From assembly GCA_015178975.1 (NCBI GenBank), contig WHVD01000249.1, positions 29,393-93,392 of the forward strand: DNA of 64,000 nucleotides. The letters run 5' to 3'. Source of the DNA: Hysterangium stoloniferum (Eukaryota > Basidiomycota > Agaricomycetes > Hysterangiales > Hysterangiaceae). This document shows, piece after piece, positions 44,502-56,827 of the stretch. A program made the position numbers and the translations under genes. The notes below the pieces were generated by a model. The model was not told the origin of the DNA. It saw nothing but the letters and a program-made list of their open reading frames with translations, and did not search any database. Every line of letters starts with the position of its first letter. The first letter of the stretch is position 1.

Positions 44502-47500
44502 GGAACGCTCATTACTCGAGCAGTTGGACACCCCTGGAGTTAATGTTGAGTCTAATCGAGCACCCACGCCCGTTCTCAGATTCCCTCCGAGACAGGTCAT
44601 CCTTAAGCAGTTCCTCGGAGGTCATATGGTTTACGCCCAGCCCATGGATTACAAATGGGATATGTACTACACCGATCGAATCCCCGAGGATCAGGTTACC
44701 CCCTTCGTGGAGGAGTACGGTACGGATTACCCTATTCTACCGAAGACTGTAGCAGTCTGGTTAGGGCGTTATCAAGCGATTTTATCGGCGCGGGATTTAT
44801 TCACGCGACCAGGGAACCTTGAGGATTTGACCCAATCGATTCCTGAATGGTCGAACGAGGTGACGGCTACTATGGAAGGAGGAAGAAGAATTCTCAAGCG
44901 GGAGGTGTTTTCTCTGTTCCTTGAAGCACTTCGTACGCATGATGATGTGTTGCAGATCCTGCATGTCCTGCTTGGTGGAGATCATGTTGTGCCTAAGGTT
45001 GACTACCAGTACATGTACATCCGTATGTTGGAGGAGTCTCTCAATGGAGTCACGCCAAATCTATCGCTGGCATACCTCACTTTAAGAGGTCGGTTGAAGC
45101 GAAACCAAAGAAGACTTGATAAGATGGTTTTAGAGGTACTCCTCCCCTATAACGACTCGATCCAGGTCCCTGATTCGCCTATCTCCACGACCAATTCGTT
45201 CGTTCGCAACTTAAACGGGTCCCCTGATACTCGTTTTCTGCATTCTCTCAACCGTCCCGTAATATTGGAGGATTTTCCACTGGACTTGAGGACGCAAGTG
45301 ATAGAACGCCTTCAGGAGAAGAGGATTGAGGTCTGCGCTCCCTTCCATCAACCCCAGCCGTGTCGACTTCTGAACGCGATGGAGATCGAGAGACAAATCG
45401 CGATGGAACCGGGCCTAACGTCTCTCCAGGGAGATCACCGCTCTCGCGTCGCATTTGAGGGAGTCTCCAACAGCCCTAACTTCAGGGATGAAGTGACCAC
45501 TCTCAGAAACCGATCAGTCGCCAACAAGGGTCGAGCGTCCTTCTCCACGGCATTCACTGAGGGCATAGCTGGCCCAGTCGCTGGTCGAAGATCGCTTAAT
45601 CCAGACCATTCTCTACCGATCGCTTCAAACCCTTTCTTGCCATCAGGAGGACCCCCTAGCGATTCATCTGGGAGTTCGAATACTTCAGACCAGGGAGGGA
45701 ACTCAGGACGTGGGGAACGCCACAATGGAGTGCCTAATACCCCTTTTTGAACTCCGATGCGGTCTCGAGCTAGCGCGCTTATTGATGACTTACCTAAGGA
45801 CAAGAAGGTCACTCTTAACACCAACGACCTTAAGATCAAATGGTCTGATCTCCCTGAATACGATGGAGCTCAATCCGAAGCCTTGGACTATATCATGGAT
45901 ATCATGAGTCTCGCGGAGATATCAGACTCTATGAGTGCGATCTTAGGAGTTGCTCTGCCAAGACGACTCAAGGGGCACGCTAAGGTCTGGTGGAGCACCT
46001 TAGACCGTGAGCATCGTACTGAATTCAGTCAATCTCATGGGTCGTTTCTTTGGGGTATCGTCGAAGGATTGCTCGGAACTCGTTGGCGTGAATCCTTAGC
46101 CTTAGAATGGGAAGCTATGAAATTTCGACAGGCTGGTCACGATCGTGAGACACCCGTCCACTATATCCAATGGAGAGTTAAACTTTATCGTTTCCTGTAC
46201 GGGTTCCACCAGGACAGAGGGGATGAGACACGCAGACTCATTCTCACACTGCCTACGGAATGGCTCTACCTTCTTCAAGGACAACCCATCGATAATATCA
46301 TGAGTTTACAGACTTATGCTAATAACCTGCAAGAAGCTCTGATTAACGCTTGGGTCCAAACACACCGGGAACGTTACAGGTTCCAGAAACCGCGTGTAAT
46401 GTTATCGGAGGGTCAAGAATTGGATTTTAGAGTCACCGGCGACTCCTCTTCACCTAACCATATTCTCGTTAGTGAGACTAACGAGAGAGGCTCGACGAGA
46501 AGGACCATTCCAGACACCGCTGATCCAAAATTGGGAAAGCGTCACGGAAAAATGTTCTTCGAGAGGAGTAACAAGAGGAGTTCGGTCAAACCCACCAAGG
46601 AATGTTGGATATGCGGAAGTCCGGAGCATTTTAAGATAGACTGCCCTCAAGCTGGCAAAATGTCTCATTATGTCTCTATCAACAAATGCTCCGCACAGGA
46701 TATGTCAGAGGAAGCTGAGGAGCAAAGGTTATATGAAGCGGTTCATGGACTATCTATACAAGGACAAGTAAATAACTCTGATGACAAATTGACTTTTGTT
46801 TCCATTTATTCGCCCCATGTCGAAGACAAATTAGTGAGGGAGGAAAACCAAACGACTGGTGAAGCTCTCCTGTCTGAAGCTTACGTATCCATACTCGCCG
46901 CAGATTTCTTCGAAAAAGGAGACCGGCTGAGTGCTCATCGGCAGGACCTTGAAGGCCTGACCGAGGACTACTGTCAGACTGGAGATTCTCACAAACAAAT
47001 CAGTTCGAATTTGCTCTGTTCGCCTGGAGCTGATGTTGACATGTTCCCGTTTGATCCCGGGAACCCCCCCGATTTACTACCGTATGAGAACTCGGATTCG
47101 GAGGACGGCGACGATGATCCAGTATTGGATTCCCCTTCGAAGCATGTTCCTTGCCGAAGTGAACGCAGGAACGTAACCAATACCCTCGTCCCAGTCGTCT
47201 GATGAAGGAGGATACTACGATCCTTTATCGAAAACGGGATCCTCCCAGTGGTTATTCTAGCATAGGAGTTGCAGTGCTCCATGTTTTCGGTCATGTAGGA
47301 ACTCCCGATTCACCCGAACACGTTAAAATTCGAATGGACACGGGAGCGGATCTTTCCCTTATATCGGAGGAATTCTACAAGGAGCTGCGGGGCATATATA
47401 AGTTGAAACAAGGACTCAAGTTACGTCTAATCCAGCTCACGGATAACGCTAAAGTTATCGGATATGTTAATATTCCCATTTACCTGGAGGACGACAGTGG

Positions 47501-49941
47501 AACGTTACTGAAGTTCGCGGCAGAAACTTATGTCGTTAGAGGAATGACGGTGCCGATTCTTTTAGGAGAAGACTTCCATATTAATTATGAAATTGGTACT
47601 CTAAGAGATCAGCCGTTGGGATCTAGACTCATTCTCCCGGGACGACAGGGTTTTATTCCAGCCAGTTCTTCTAAGGAATCTCAACCTTTGACCTTCACCG
47701 TCAATAAGGCCCCTTTCGGGAAGCATGAGAAGGAGTCTTCCAAACTCACCTCTCTCCCCGATAAAGGTGTGCATACTGAAAGAGTCACGCGAGCCTTGGA
47801 GGATTGCACTATCGATCCAGAGTCAGCCAGACTAGTGCCTATTTTTGTTGAAGATCTAAAGGGCAAGGAATGGATTGTTGAAGGAATTGTACTGCAAAAC
47901 GAGGACAGTTCTATATTAGCCACACCAATCACGGCAATTTTAAGGAATAGTGCGGCAGTACCTTTAGCCAATCCATCGTTAACCCCTAAGACTATCCGAC
48001 GAGGGGAGACAATAGGGATAATTCATAACCCCGCTCGTTGGGCTCACAAGCCCAGGTCACTCGAGGGGAAAGGTTTAATGGTAGCAGGCACAACCAAGAT
48101 CGCACACCTTATCGAAAGTCTCTCTCAACTTGAGGAGGACCGTCAAGTCATCTCAGAAAGGCCTAAACCACCTGTTGAACCAGAGATTGCAGACGATTTC
48201 GAACCGCCTGGTCCTAAGACGGCTGCAGTGGCTGATAATGAGAAATTTGCCTCAGAGGATCTTCACAAGTTAGTCAATTTGGGACCGGATATACCAACAG
48301 AGGTCCTGCCACGTCTCAGATCAGTTTTGACTGAGAACATTAAGGCTTTCGGAGTCGACGGACGGTTAGGGCAAGTGGAATGTAGAGTCCCTGTCCCCTT
48401 GAAAGAGGGAGCCCAGCCCATATCCATGCCTATGTTCCCTTCGTCCCCTGCCAATAGGAGAGTTATAGACGAGCAAATGGATACCTGGTTCAAACAGGGT
48501 GTCATTGAGCCATCTAAAAGCCCCTGGGGAGCGCCAGCCTTTGTAGTATATCGCAATGGTAAACCGCGGGTGGTCATCGACTATCGGAAACTTAATCATC
48601 TCACTGTTCCAGACGAATTCCCTTTACCACGTCAATTGGAGATTATGCAGGCGCTGTCAGGGTCAAATGTTCTTTCTTCTTTCGATGTGCTAGCCGGGTT
48701 TACTCAATTAGAAATGTTGGAGGACGATAAGCCCAAAACAGCCTTTAGATCCCATAGAGGGCTGTGGCAATTTAAAAGGATGCCATTTGGGCTCAGAAAC
48801 GGCCCCTCCACATTTCAGCGTGTCATGCAAACAGTTTTAGCACCCTACTTGTGGATTTTTTGTTTAGTCTACATCGATGACATAGTCATATTCTCTAAGA
48901 ACTGGGATGATCATTTGCTTCACCTGAATCAGGTGCTTGGCGCTATCGCTTCGGCCGGTATCACTCTCTCTCCCAAGAAATGTTTTATCGGATATAATTC
49001 GATATTGTTATTGGGTCATAAAGTATCTAGGCTGGGTTTTTCAACCCACCAAGAAAAGGTTCGCGCTATATTGGAATTGGCCCCACCCACTAAGGTTTCT
49101 GATCTACAACGGTTCCTTGGAATGGTCCTTTACTTTTCAGCATATATACCATTTTATTCATGGATGGTGTCCCCTTTATTCTCACTCCTAAAAAAGGGAA
49201 CACCTTGGACTTGGACTGCTGAACATGTCCGAGCTTATGAGGATGTTAAAACCGCATTAGGATCAGCTCCAGTGCTGGGACATCCAGTTAGTGGGATGCC
49301 CTACCGATTGTATACGGACGCTTCGGATTTTGCCTTGGGTTGTTGCCTCCAACAAGTCCAGAAGATGGCTTTAGGAGATTTAGTGGACACTAAAATCTAT
49401 GCCCAAGCCAAATTGGCTTTTGACTGTGCGCAGGACGTGCCATCCTTTGTTCATCGGTACAAAACCAAACAGCCCGAGATTGAGTGGTCGGATTCGTGGG
49501 GATCCACTTTTGAGGCGACCGAAGTTACTGTTGAACGAGTCATTGCATATTGGAGTCGCACGCTGAAAAGCGCTGAGCGTAACTATTCTGCTACTGAACG
49601 GGAAGCATTAGCAGCAAAGGAGGGACTAGTCCACTTTCAACCTTTCATTGAAGGTGAACATGTCCTGCTCATTACGGACCATGCAGCTCTGCAATGGGCT
49701 AGATCTTACGAGAACACTAATCGTCGACTAGCCGCATGGGGGGCGATATACGCTACATTTCCAGGTCTCGAGATTTTGCATCGAGCAGGGAGAGTTCACA
49801 GCAACGTGGATCCACTGTCCAGACTCCCTCGGGTACCAGCCTTCGTGAGCCCTATTAGAGATGATTTGCAGGCTATCACCTCGACCTCTCTGGACAAGAG
49901 TACTGAGGAAAAACTATGGAAGGACGAACCTGCTAAGAAAG

Positions 49942-50584
49942 TGTGAAGAGTGGTGGATTCTGACCGCTCAATATACGAAGAATAGTGTTTATTCAACTAC
50001 TATTAGAGAGTATTGACCGTCAGTACAATACTATAGACTACTAGACTGTTAGTACTAGTATAAGAACGCACTACACGCCTCAAGAGCAACTGTATAGTTG
50101 CTCGTGATGGCTTAGAACAGTAAGATAATGAGTTGACCTTTTACGGTACAACTAGTAGCTAGAAATAAGTAAGATACTCAGCTAAAGACTGAGTATCTAG
50201 GATAGAGTAATAGTAGCGCGAGTCGACTACAATGTCGACGAGCGCAAAGTCTTGAAAGCGGAACTCGACCTTAGCAGTTCGAGTCCAAAAGGCTATTAGT
50301 AGACTAGAGAATGCTACCCTTATGGTAGCTGAGATAACACCCTTGACACCTCTCGCTATTTGACGTCTGAGTCGTTACGAGGTGGTGTCTGCTGGGTAAA
50401 AGTTGTCTGTCTCTTTTGGCGCTGAGAGCGCCCATACGTATACACAAAGCTTCGAACTACAAAATCAAGGTGTGCTCGAAATATAGAAAGAATATAAAGA
50501 AAGAAAATAAAAGGTAAATAATAAAGTACTATAATCCAGTTATTATTCCTTAGTCCAGGTATGCATATATGCATACCCTTTACA
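49942..50584 (-). mobile_element. Solo LTR, family A1, in element A pol
   Basis: Flanked by GAAAG on both sides (49937-49941 and 50585-50589). It sits between RNase H and integrase. It is the same family as the host element's own LTR, in opposite orientation. Confidence 0.94.
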
Positions 50585-52600
50585 GAAAGCGGTCTTCTCT
50601 ACCATACTCGATTCTATGGAGCCTTTCGGAGTAACTCAAAAGGTCCGACGGTCAGAATGGGATTCTCATAACGCAATAAGGAACGACCAGGAAGACGAGT
50701 CTGACTTCGCATTGCGTCATCCTCAGCTACTAATCAGCATCGAGGAGGGATATACAAAGAAATTTCTAGAGGGTTATTCAAAGGACCCGGTTTTCAGGAA
50801 TCTCTACGCTTTAGATACCCCTTCACCCAACGCGGTTGTTACTCCTTCTCACTACTTCGTGGGAGCAAACCGACTCCTGTACTTTCACGACTCGGACCGG
50901 AAAAGTCGAGTCTGTGTACCCAGAACCATGATTAACTCGATTCTAAGGTTGGTGCATGATAACCCTTTTGAGGGAGCACACGCCGGAGGCCAGCGGTTGT
51001 TCAACCTGATGAAAGACCGGTTCTTTTGGCCAAGAATGCTACAAGATTGCGTGTCGTACGCGCGTACCTGCGATATCTGCCAAAAAACCAAAGTCGATCG
51101 CACCGCTCGTCAAGGAGCCCTCAGACCGGCTGACATACCTTTTAGGCCATTCGAGGTAGTTTCTATGGACTTAATCACTGGACTACCCGATTCAGGAAAG
51201 GATTCGTATTCCGCAGTCTTCGTTGCCGTTGATAAATTGACGTGTTATGCTATTACAATACCTACCTTTTCGAACCTTACGGCTGAAGGATTCGCACGAA
51301 TATTTGTCAAACAGGTAGCAAGCCCCTTCGGACTGCCCTCTCGAATAATCTGTGACCGGGATAAGAGATGGACCTGCAGGTTTTGGCGGGAAGTCTGTAA
51401 GATCTATGGTACCACCCTTGCGGTATCTTCAGCTCATCATCCTCAAACGGATGGGCAAACGGAGAATATGAATGCAACCATAGAACAGATGCTTCAAGCC
51501 TATTGTGCCTCTGCTAAGGAAAGCTGGTCCCAGTGGATTGAGGTAGTTGTTCACGCATACAACTCGACTGTTCACAGTTCCACAAACTATGCCCCGGCCT
51601 TCTTATTAATGGGATACCTCCCAAGAGGAATGTCTCGAGTCCTAGGAGGTGACGAGCCCCTAGTTCCTAGAGAACTATCAGACAGCCCTATGGCCGACCA
51701 ATGGATCCTCGAGCTAGAAAATCATCGGCAGATGGTGCAGGATTCAATCGCTCGAGCCCAAGAGATTCAAGCATGAGCGTATAACAAGAAGCAAAGACCT
51801 GTAGAAGATATCTCTGAGGGAGACTTTGTATTGGTGAACCCCCACTCCCTCGAACTGGTGGAAGTCAAGGGAATGGGGAAGAAACTAATACAAAGACGGA
51901 TTGGACCATTCGAGGTCCTTGAGAAATTAAACTCTCAAGTATTTAGGCTTAAGATTCCCCCGGAGTATCCTATGCATCCAGTCATTAATCGGGATCATCT
52001 GCGGAAATATCAACCCTCTCCTTCCAAGCTAGGTCCGAGACCCCAACTTGAGAACCTAAGAGAGTTGAAATCAGATCATGAGGAATATGAAGTCGAAGCT
52101 ATTGTTGGACATAGGAAACAGCGAAATCGTCTGCTATTTAGGGTGCGCTGGAAAGGTTATGGACCCTGAGGAGGATTCGTGGTTAAGCAGCACTGACCTT
52201 AGAAATGCTCCGGCACTTCTGAGGGCGTACAAGGCGCTGTTCAACATTTAACGGGATATATGCGCTCAAGGAATCATCTATTCCCTCTCTTTTGTAACTT
52301 CCTTTCAGAAATATCTCAGTTATTCAGTGAGCCATCTCATTGGCTTTTATTCTTTTTCATTTTTCTATCCCTTCGGTCGATTGGGACAACCATTAATTGG
52401 CAGCGGACACATTTCCCCAAAACCCGACCACAATTAATGAATTTTATTTAACGACCAACCGAGCGGAGTTTCAATTCAATATATATAAAAAAAAGTACAC
52501 TGTAAATTCGCATAAATTTTCTTTATCTTTCACACCACGTCCTTCACCTATCTACAGCCCTTCCCTCTATCTTCAACTTCACCACTTTTATCGTGCTATA

Positions 52601-54644
52601 ATGCTCCCTTTCCAACAAAACAAGCAAGTCCTCCCTAAGTTCAAAAAGGTCCCGCGAGCCCCGACAGCCAGTACATCCACGACCAGCGGGGGATTCATCA
52701 CCCGCGTGCCTCGTACAGTCAATGTCGAGAGCAATTGGGGTACCCAAAATTCAACCCCCCTGTCGACTTTCTCCTTTGGTGATGAGCCGGGGAAAATACC
52801 GGTACGGATTGGAGCAAGCCGTTAGGCCCCTCCGTCAGACCGTCATCTGAGGAAGTCGCTGCTAGCATGCGGAAGCAGGAAATGTTTATGGAAGAACACA
52901 ACACAAGGAGACTCACCCGCAAACGAGAAAGGCGTGCTGAGTATAGAAGTCAACAGGAGGCAAGGGGAGCAAGAGAAGGAGTCCCCTCCAAGCGGCAGCG
53001 GCGTGAGTACAGAGCGCAATGCGGAAACAGAGCTTCCGTGCCGATCCTTCCCCCACGGGAGAGAAATGGGCCGACTTCGCGGAGACCGATGATAGCGAGG
53101 GTGGGACGCCTTGTATTAGGACGACGGGAACCAAGAGCTGGAAGGAGAAAGAGGGTACCATCTTTTACGACTGGGAGCTACTTCGACGCATTAAGTTGCA
53201 ACGCATAGTTCTTACCCGAGGGGACGGTCAAACGTTGCCCCAACAAGAAAAGGGATGCCGTAGGGGACCAATTGAGTTTTCCTCAGATGAGGATGAGGAG
53301 GAGGACGAGAACAGGAATGGCGTGTATAGCATCCGATCTCTGGGAGAGGATTGCCATGAAGGGTTCCTTCTCCCGTCTAAAGTTCATTTCGTAACCAGCG
53401 ACCCCAACCAAAGACAAACGCGGAGACCGTCATCCAGAGTATGGAGGGGTCACCGCCCTAGTCAACAGTCAATGGAATGCGAACCTTCCACGATTCCGGT
53501 CCCACATCTCTCGCCAACGTCGAGGCTCCTTCCCATCATTCACCCTACACACACTCCCTCAGCCCCGATTCTAACGCCTCATTTACCTCCCTCTTCAAAA
53601 GCTGTACCAGTCCCAACCTCACTTGGGATGTCGAGGCCCCCTCCCATCCTTCACCCAACACACACTCCCTCAGCCCAACGTGAACCTTCCCCGATTCTGG
53701 CGCCTCGTCTCTCTCCCTCCCCGAAAGCTATACCGGTACCGACCCAACTTCCGCCGTCACCGGGCATCCCTCCCGACTCTCCGTATTCATATTGCGTGTC
53801 CTTAGGTAGCCCTATCCAGGACCTTCCACCAGAGCGAATGGATGTCGATTTGGACCCCCCTACACCGGATGTCATCGATCCCCTGGCAAGTAGAAAGGTG
53901 AAGGAGATGCAGAAAGCCACCACTCCTCTCCGAGAACAATCCCCTATTCCCGTCCTTGACGGCCCGGTTCCCCTCACTGAGCCCGTATCCACAACTTTCT
54001 GGATGCGAGTAGCTGTCAACTACCCTTCCGAACAGTTTCCTGTCAGAAGGGTGCTATCAGAGCTCGTGCCAGTACTTCAGCAACCGGTCCTTCAAGGGAG
54101 CCTCAAGGGTTGTCGCGGTCTGGCTCCGTTGTCGGAGATAATGGAGGATTTCTATCTCTCCTTCGAGGATCTTGCAGAGGGGAAGAACTTTGCACGAGCA
54201 GCACAGGAGATTAAACTCTCTATGTTCCGGCACATCATAGTGGAGCTTCATCGTCTGCCCCCAGACTCAGCGAATGTCCTCTCTATTGCTGGCTTAGTAG
54301 ATTTACTTGAGGCCCTCGTCCAGACGCCTCCCACAGAGACCACCATGCAGCCACACGTTCCTGCCCTACTGCCCGCGTCTTCGTTTCCCCTCCCCAATGC
54401 TCCTCTTCTCGCGCGGATTTCCGCTCCACTGGTTAGTGTCCGCGCAGTCGTTCGTTGTAGAGAGAAAGCCTACAGACGATGGGCCGACTCCTTGTACAGG
54501 AATTCTAGTGATTTGACTTGGGCGAGAATAGCTGAATCCTTCAGAGTAAAAAGGGAACGATGGGGAAACCTCATTTTGGACCTTGGGGGATCCTCACAGG
54601 AAGCTTGGGGCGGCGTCCCAGATGCTCTTCGACACCTAGTATAG
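52601..54644 (+). pseudogene. Element A third ORF (ORF3), about 680 aa
   Basis: Lies between the chromodomain stop (52251) and the polypurine tract. It starts at 52601 (MLPFQQNKQVLPKFKKVPRA); two frame breaks near 52822 and 53030 precede a 541-codon open part. Order: basic N-terminus; Arg/Lys-rich helix (RRLTRKRERRAEYR); KWADFAETDDSEGGTPCIR; FYDWELLRRIKLQ; acidic run; CHEGFLLP and TSDPNQ; long Pro/Ser-rich region with repeated Pro-Ser-His-Thr words; SPYSYCVSLGSPIQD; and a helical C-terminus (FRHIIVELHRLPPDSANV). Position matches env of retroviruses, but no signal peptide or transmembrane helix is visible. E2 and E3 carry the same ORF, so it is a regular component of the family. Function unknown. 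Confidence 0.75.
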
Positions 54645-54658
54645 CACATCCCTTCGAA

Positions 54659-54669
54659 CTGGGGGGCAC
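54659..54669 (+). other. Polypurine tract of element A
   Basis: CTGGGGGGCAC directly before the 3' LTR, the expected plus-strand primer site. The 31 nt ending here are repeated exactly, inverted, at 55470-55500. Confidence 0.75.
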
Positions 54670-55313
54670 TGTAAAGGGTATGCATATATGCATACCTGGA
54701 CTAAGGAATAATAACTGGATTATAGTACTTTATTATTTACCTTTTATTTTCTTTCTTTATATTCTTTCTATATTTCGAGCACACCTTGATTTCGTAGTTC
54801 AAAGCTTTGTGTATACGTATGGGCACTCTCGGCGCCAAAAGAGACAGACAACTTTTTACCCAACAGACACCACCTCGTAACGACTCAGACGTCGAATAGC
54901 GAGAGGTGTCAAGGGTAGTATCTCAGCTACCATAAGGGTAGCACTCTCTAGTCTACTAATAGCCTTTTGAACTCGAACCGCTAAGGTCGAGTTCCGGTTT
55001 CAAGACTTTGCGCTCGTCGACATTGTAGTCGACTCGCGCTACTATTACTCTATCCTAGATACTCAGTCTTTAGCTGAGTATCTTACTTATTTCTAGCTAC
55101 TAGTTGTACTGTAAAAGGTCAACTCATTATCTTACTGTTCTAAGCCGTCACGAGCAACTATACAGTTGCTCTTGAGGCGTGTAGTTCGTTCTTATACCAG
55201 TACTAACAGTCTAGTAGTCTATAGTATTGTACTGACGGTCAACACTCTCTAATAGTAGTTGAATAAACACTATTCTTCGTATATTGAGCGGTCAGAATCC
55301 ACCACTCTTCACA
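54670..55313 (+). mobile_element. 3' LTR (family A1) of element A
   Basis: TGTAAAGGG to CTTCACA, 644 bp, with only a few differences from 42865-43507. It abuts a truncated family B LTR on the right. Confidence 0.92.
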
Positions 55314-55469
55314 GCACCCATAAGTATACACAATGCTTCGAACTAATGAAATATGCGATATTCGAAGAATATGAAAGATAGTAAAATATGAATAGAATAT
55401 GTAAAATATAAATGAAATAAAAGGAGTGTTTTACCACAATGAAACTGTGGTAAAAGCATACTCCTCACA
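55314..55469 (-). mobile_element. Truncated 3' LTR (family B) of NA2
   Basis: The element-sense first 156 bp of a family B LTR (TGTGAGGAGTATGC onward), cut on the left by the 3' LTR of element A. Confidence 0.88.
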
Positions 55470-56827
55470 GTGCCCCCCAGTTCGAAGGGATGTGCTATAC
55501 GAAGTTCTGGAAAGCTTCGGGGATGCCCCCCCGGTGTCTTGTGTGGAGCCCCCCAAACTGCAAGGTGCCAAGACCCCAGTATTCGAAGAGAGGTTGGTGG
55601 GTTTATGGGCAGTAAGGAAAGATGTCGATGTGGAAAAAGGGAGGGAAGGGAAGGGGAAAAAAAATAGATCCATTCTTTTCCTTCAGTCCCTAGTCGAGCA
55701 CTCCTTCAGTCCTCGAACAGCAAATGGACTACTTGATAGCCTTCTAGACACTGCCACATTGTCTCCTTCCAGGACACGAGGCATTCCTCATAGTAGATGT
55801 CCTGTAGGCGGACAGACTGTCATGTAACTCGTTGGGCAGTGCATCTTGGGGTTAAGAGGGTAAGCTATCATTAGAGTCCATCGGAATCTCCTCCTCCTTA
55901 AATGAGTACCGGAGGAGGTTTATGATGCTTTGCTGTGACGAGATAGTGTAAGACTCGGGATTAGGATCTTTCCATGCTGCTAGTCTATGGGACCTAGCAG
56001 CATGCCAGGATGTATACCCTATACCCCCTATACAGCCCCCCACTTTGCGATATTGTGATTCCACCACGATCTCGCAAATTAACCATTATTGTGCACAGTT
56101 AGGTTACAGTCTGTGTTCCCGAAAGGTCTAGCCCATGGCAGGTCTAGAAAGTGTCCAGGAATGCTTCAAGTAGGTAGGCAAGTCCGGAGGAAAAAGAAAA
56201 AATCACGAAATTGACTGAGTTCAGTACAATTGTGATGATGGACCCAAATACAGCACTGAGGTTGGGTCGCATAGTTCTGTCCAGACGTATCTGACCTAGA
56301 TGTTGCCCTGCGAGTTATTGAACCTTTTTGTAGCTAGTCGACTGCCAACGAAGGTAAAGTGGAGGGGTGGAGAGGAAAGGGTGGATTTGACTGCAAGCAA
56401 TGAGCATATTTTGTAGGCATCGAAGATGCTAAGAGCACCAGGTGGAGGTGAAATCGAAGATCTGTCGCCCATGGATACCTTGTTGAAAAATGTTGCACGC
56501 TGTAAGTTGCGAAGGTCAGAAAGGCAAAGCTTCGACTATTTCAGTGCGAAGCTTTATCCTTGAGGAAAGACCTTGTTGAACAGTGTGTGCTGAACCTGTA
56601 AGTTGAAAGGCTTAGAAGAACAGAGCTTCGACTATTTCAGTACGAAGCTTTAGCAGAGGGAAAGGCTAAGAGTAGGATGGATAGGTGATGGATGGCGAGA
56701 TTCGTCAGGACACTGCGAATCTCGACCTGAGGACGATGGGGAACTGGAGACGACTTTGGCTGTGATCTTTTCTGCAGACACATTCGAGAAAGACGACTGT
56801 CCGTTTTTGGCAGTTGATCTGGCATGG
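55470..56827 (-). mobile_element. NA2, fragment of a non-autonomous element related to NA1
   Basis: In minus-strand sense it ends with the same polypurine tract as element A (55470-55480) before the family B LTR. 56660-56827 matches the tail of the NA1 gag-like ORF (compare 32900-33055). CTATACCCCCTATAC near 56015 and a CCAGACGTATCTGA word near 56280 also occur in NA1. Two bulged hairpins are at 56526-56555 and 56624-56649. No complete ORF in sense; cut at 56827 by the LTR of element F. Confidence 0.75.

Larger units (their letters stand above)
43584..52251 (+). pseudogene. Element A gag-pol polyprotein, lightly broken
   Basis: Begins MTTGKNQTARPS. Domains in order: N-terminal Gag domain (44560-45120), capsid-like domain (45820-46330), CCHC knuckle at 46603-46644, protease D-T-G at 47337-47345, reverse transcriptase with YIDD at 48870-48881, RNase H (YTDASDFALG), integrase with HHCC zinc region (50950-51090) and HHPQTDGQTEN, and chromodomain ending at 52249-52251. 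Gag and pol share one frame in this family. Breaks: LTRs at 43864 and 49942, TGA at 45748 (CGA in element F), a deletion of about 37 bp near 47176, TGA at 51774, and one extra base near 52168 in the chromodomain. The polyprotein would assemble particles, reverse transcribe and integrate the element. Confidence 0.9.
42865..55313 (+). mobile_element. Ty3/gypsy chromodomain element A, LTR to LTR
   Basis: Order: 5' LTR, primer-binding site, gag-protease-RT-RNase H-integrase-chromodomain, ORF3, polypurine tract, 3' LTR. The two LTRs are near-identical by eye, so the element is fairly young. Two solo LTRs are nested in it. Outer flanks differ (CAGAT left, GCACC right), so either the ends recombined or the flanks were rearranged after insertion. 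Net length without inserts is about 11.2 kb, long for the group because of ORF3. Confidence 0.9.

Noticed and set aside
52601-54644. ORF3 as a retroviral-type envelope
   Set aside because: The position fits, but I see no signal peptide, fusion peptide or transmembrane helix, and the protein is basic and Pro/Ser-rich.
55426-55827. 133-codon plus-strand frame in NA2
   Set aside because: It starts in the LTR, runs antisense to the element and has no counterpart in NA1.
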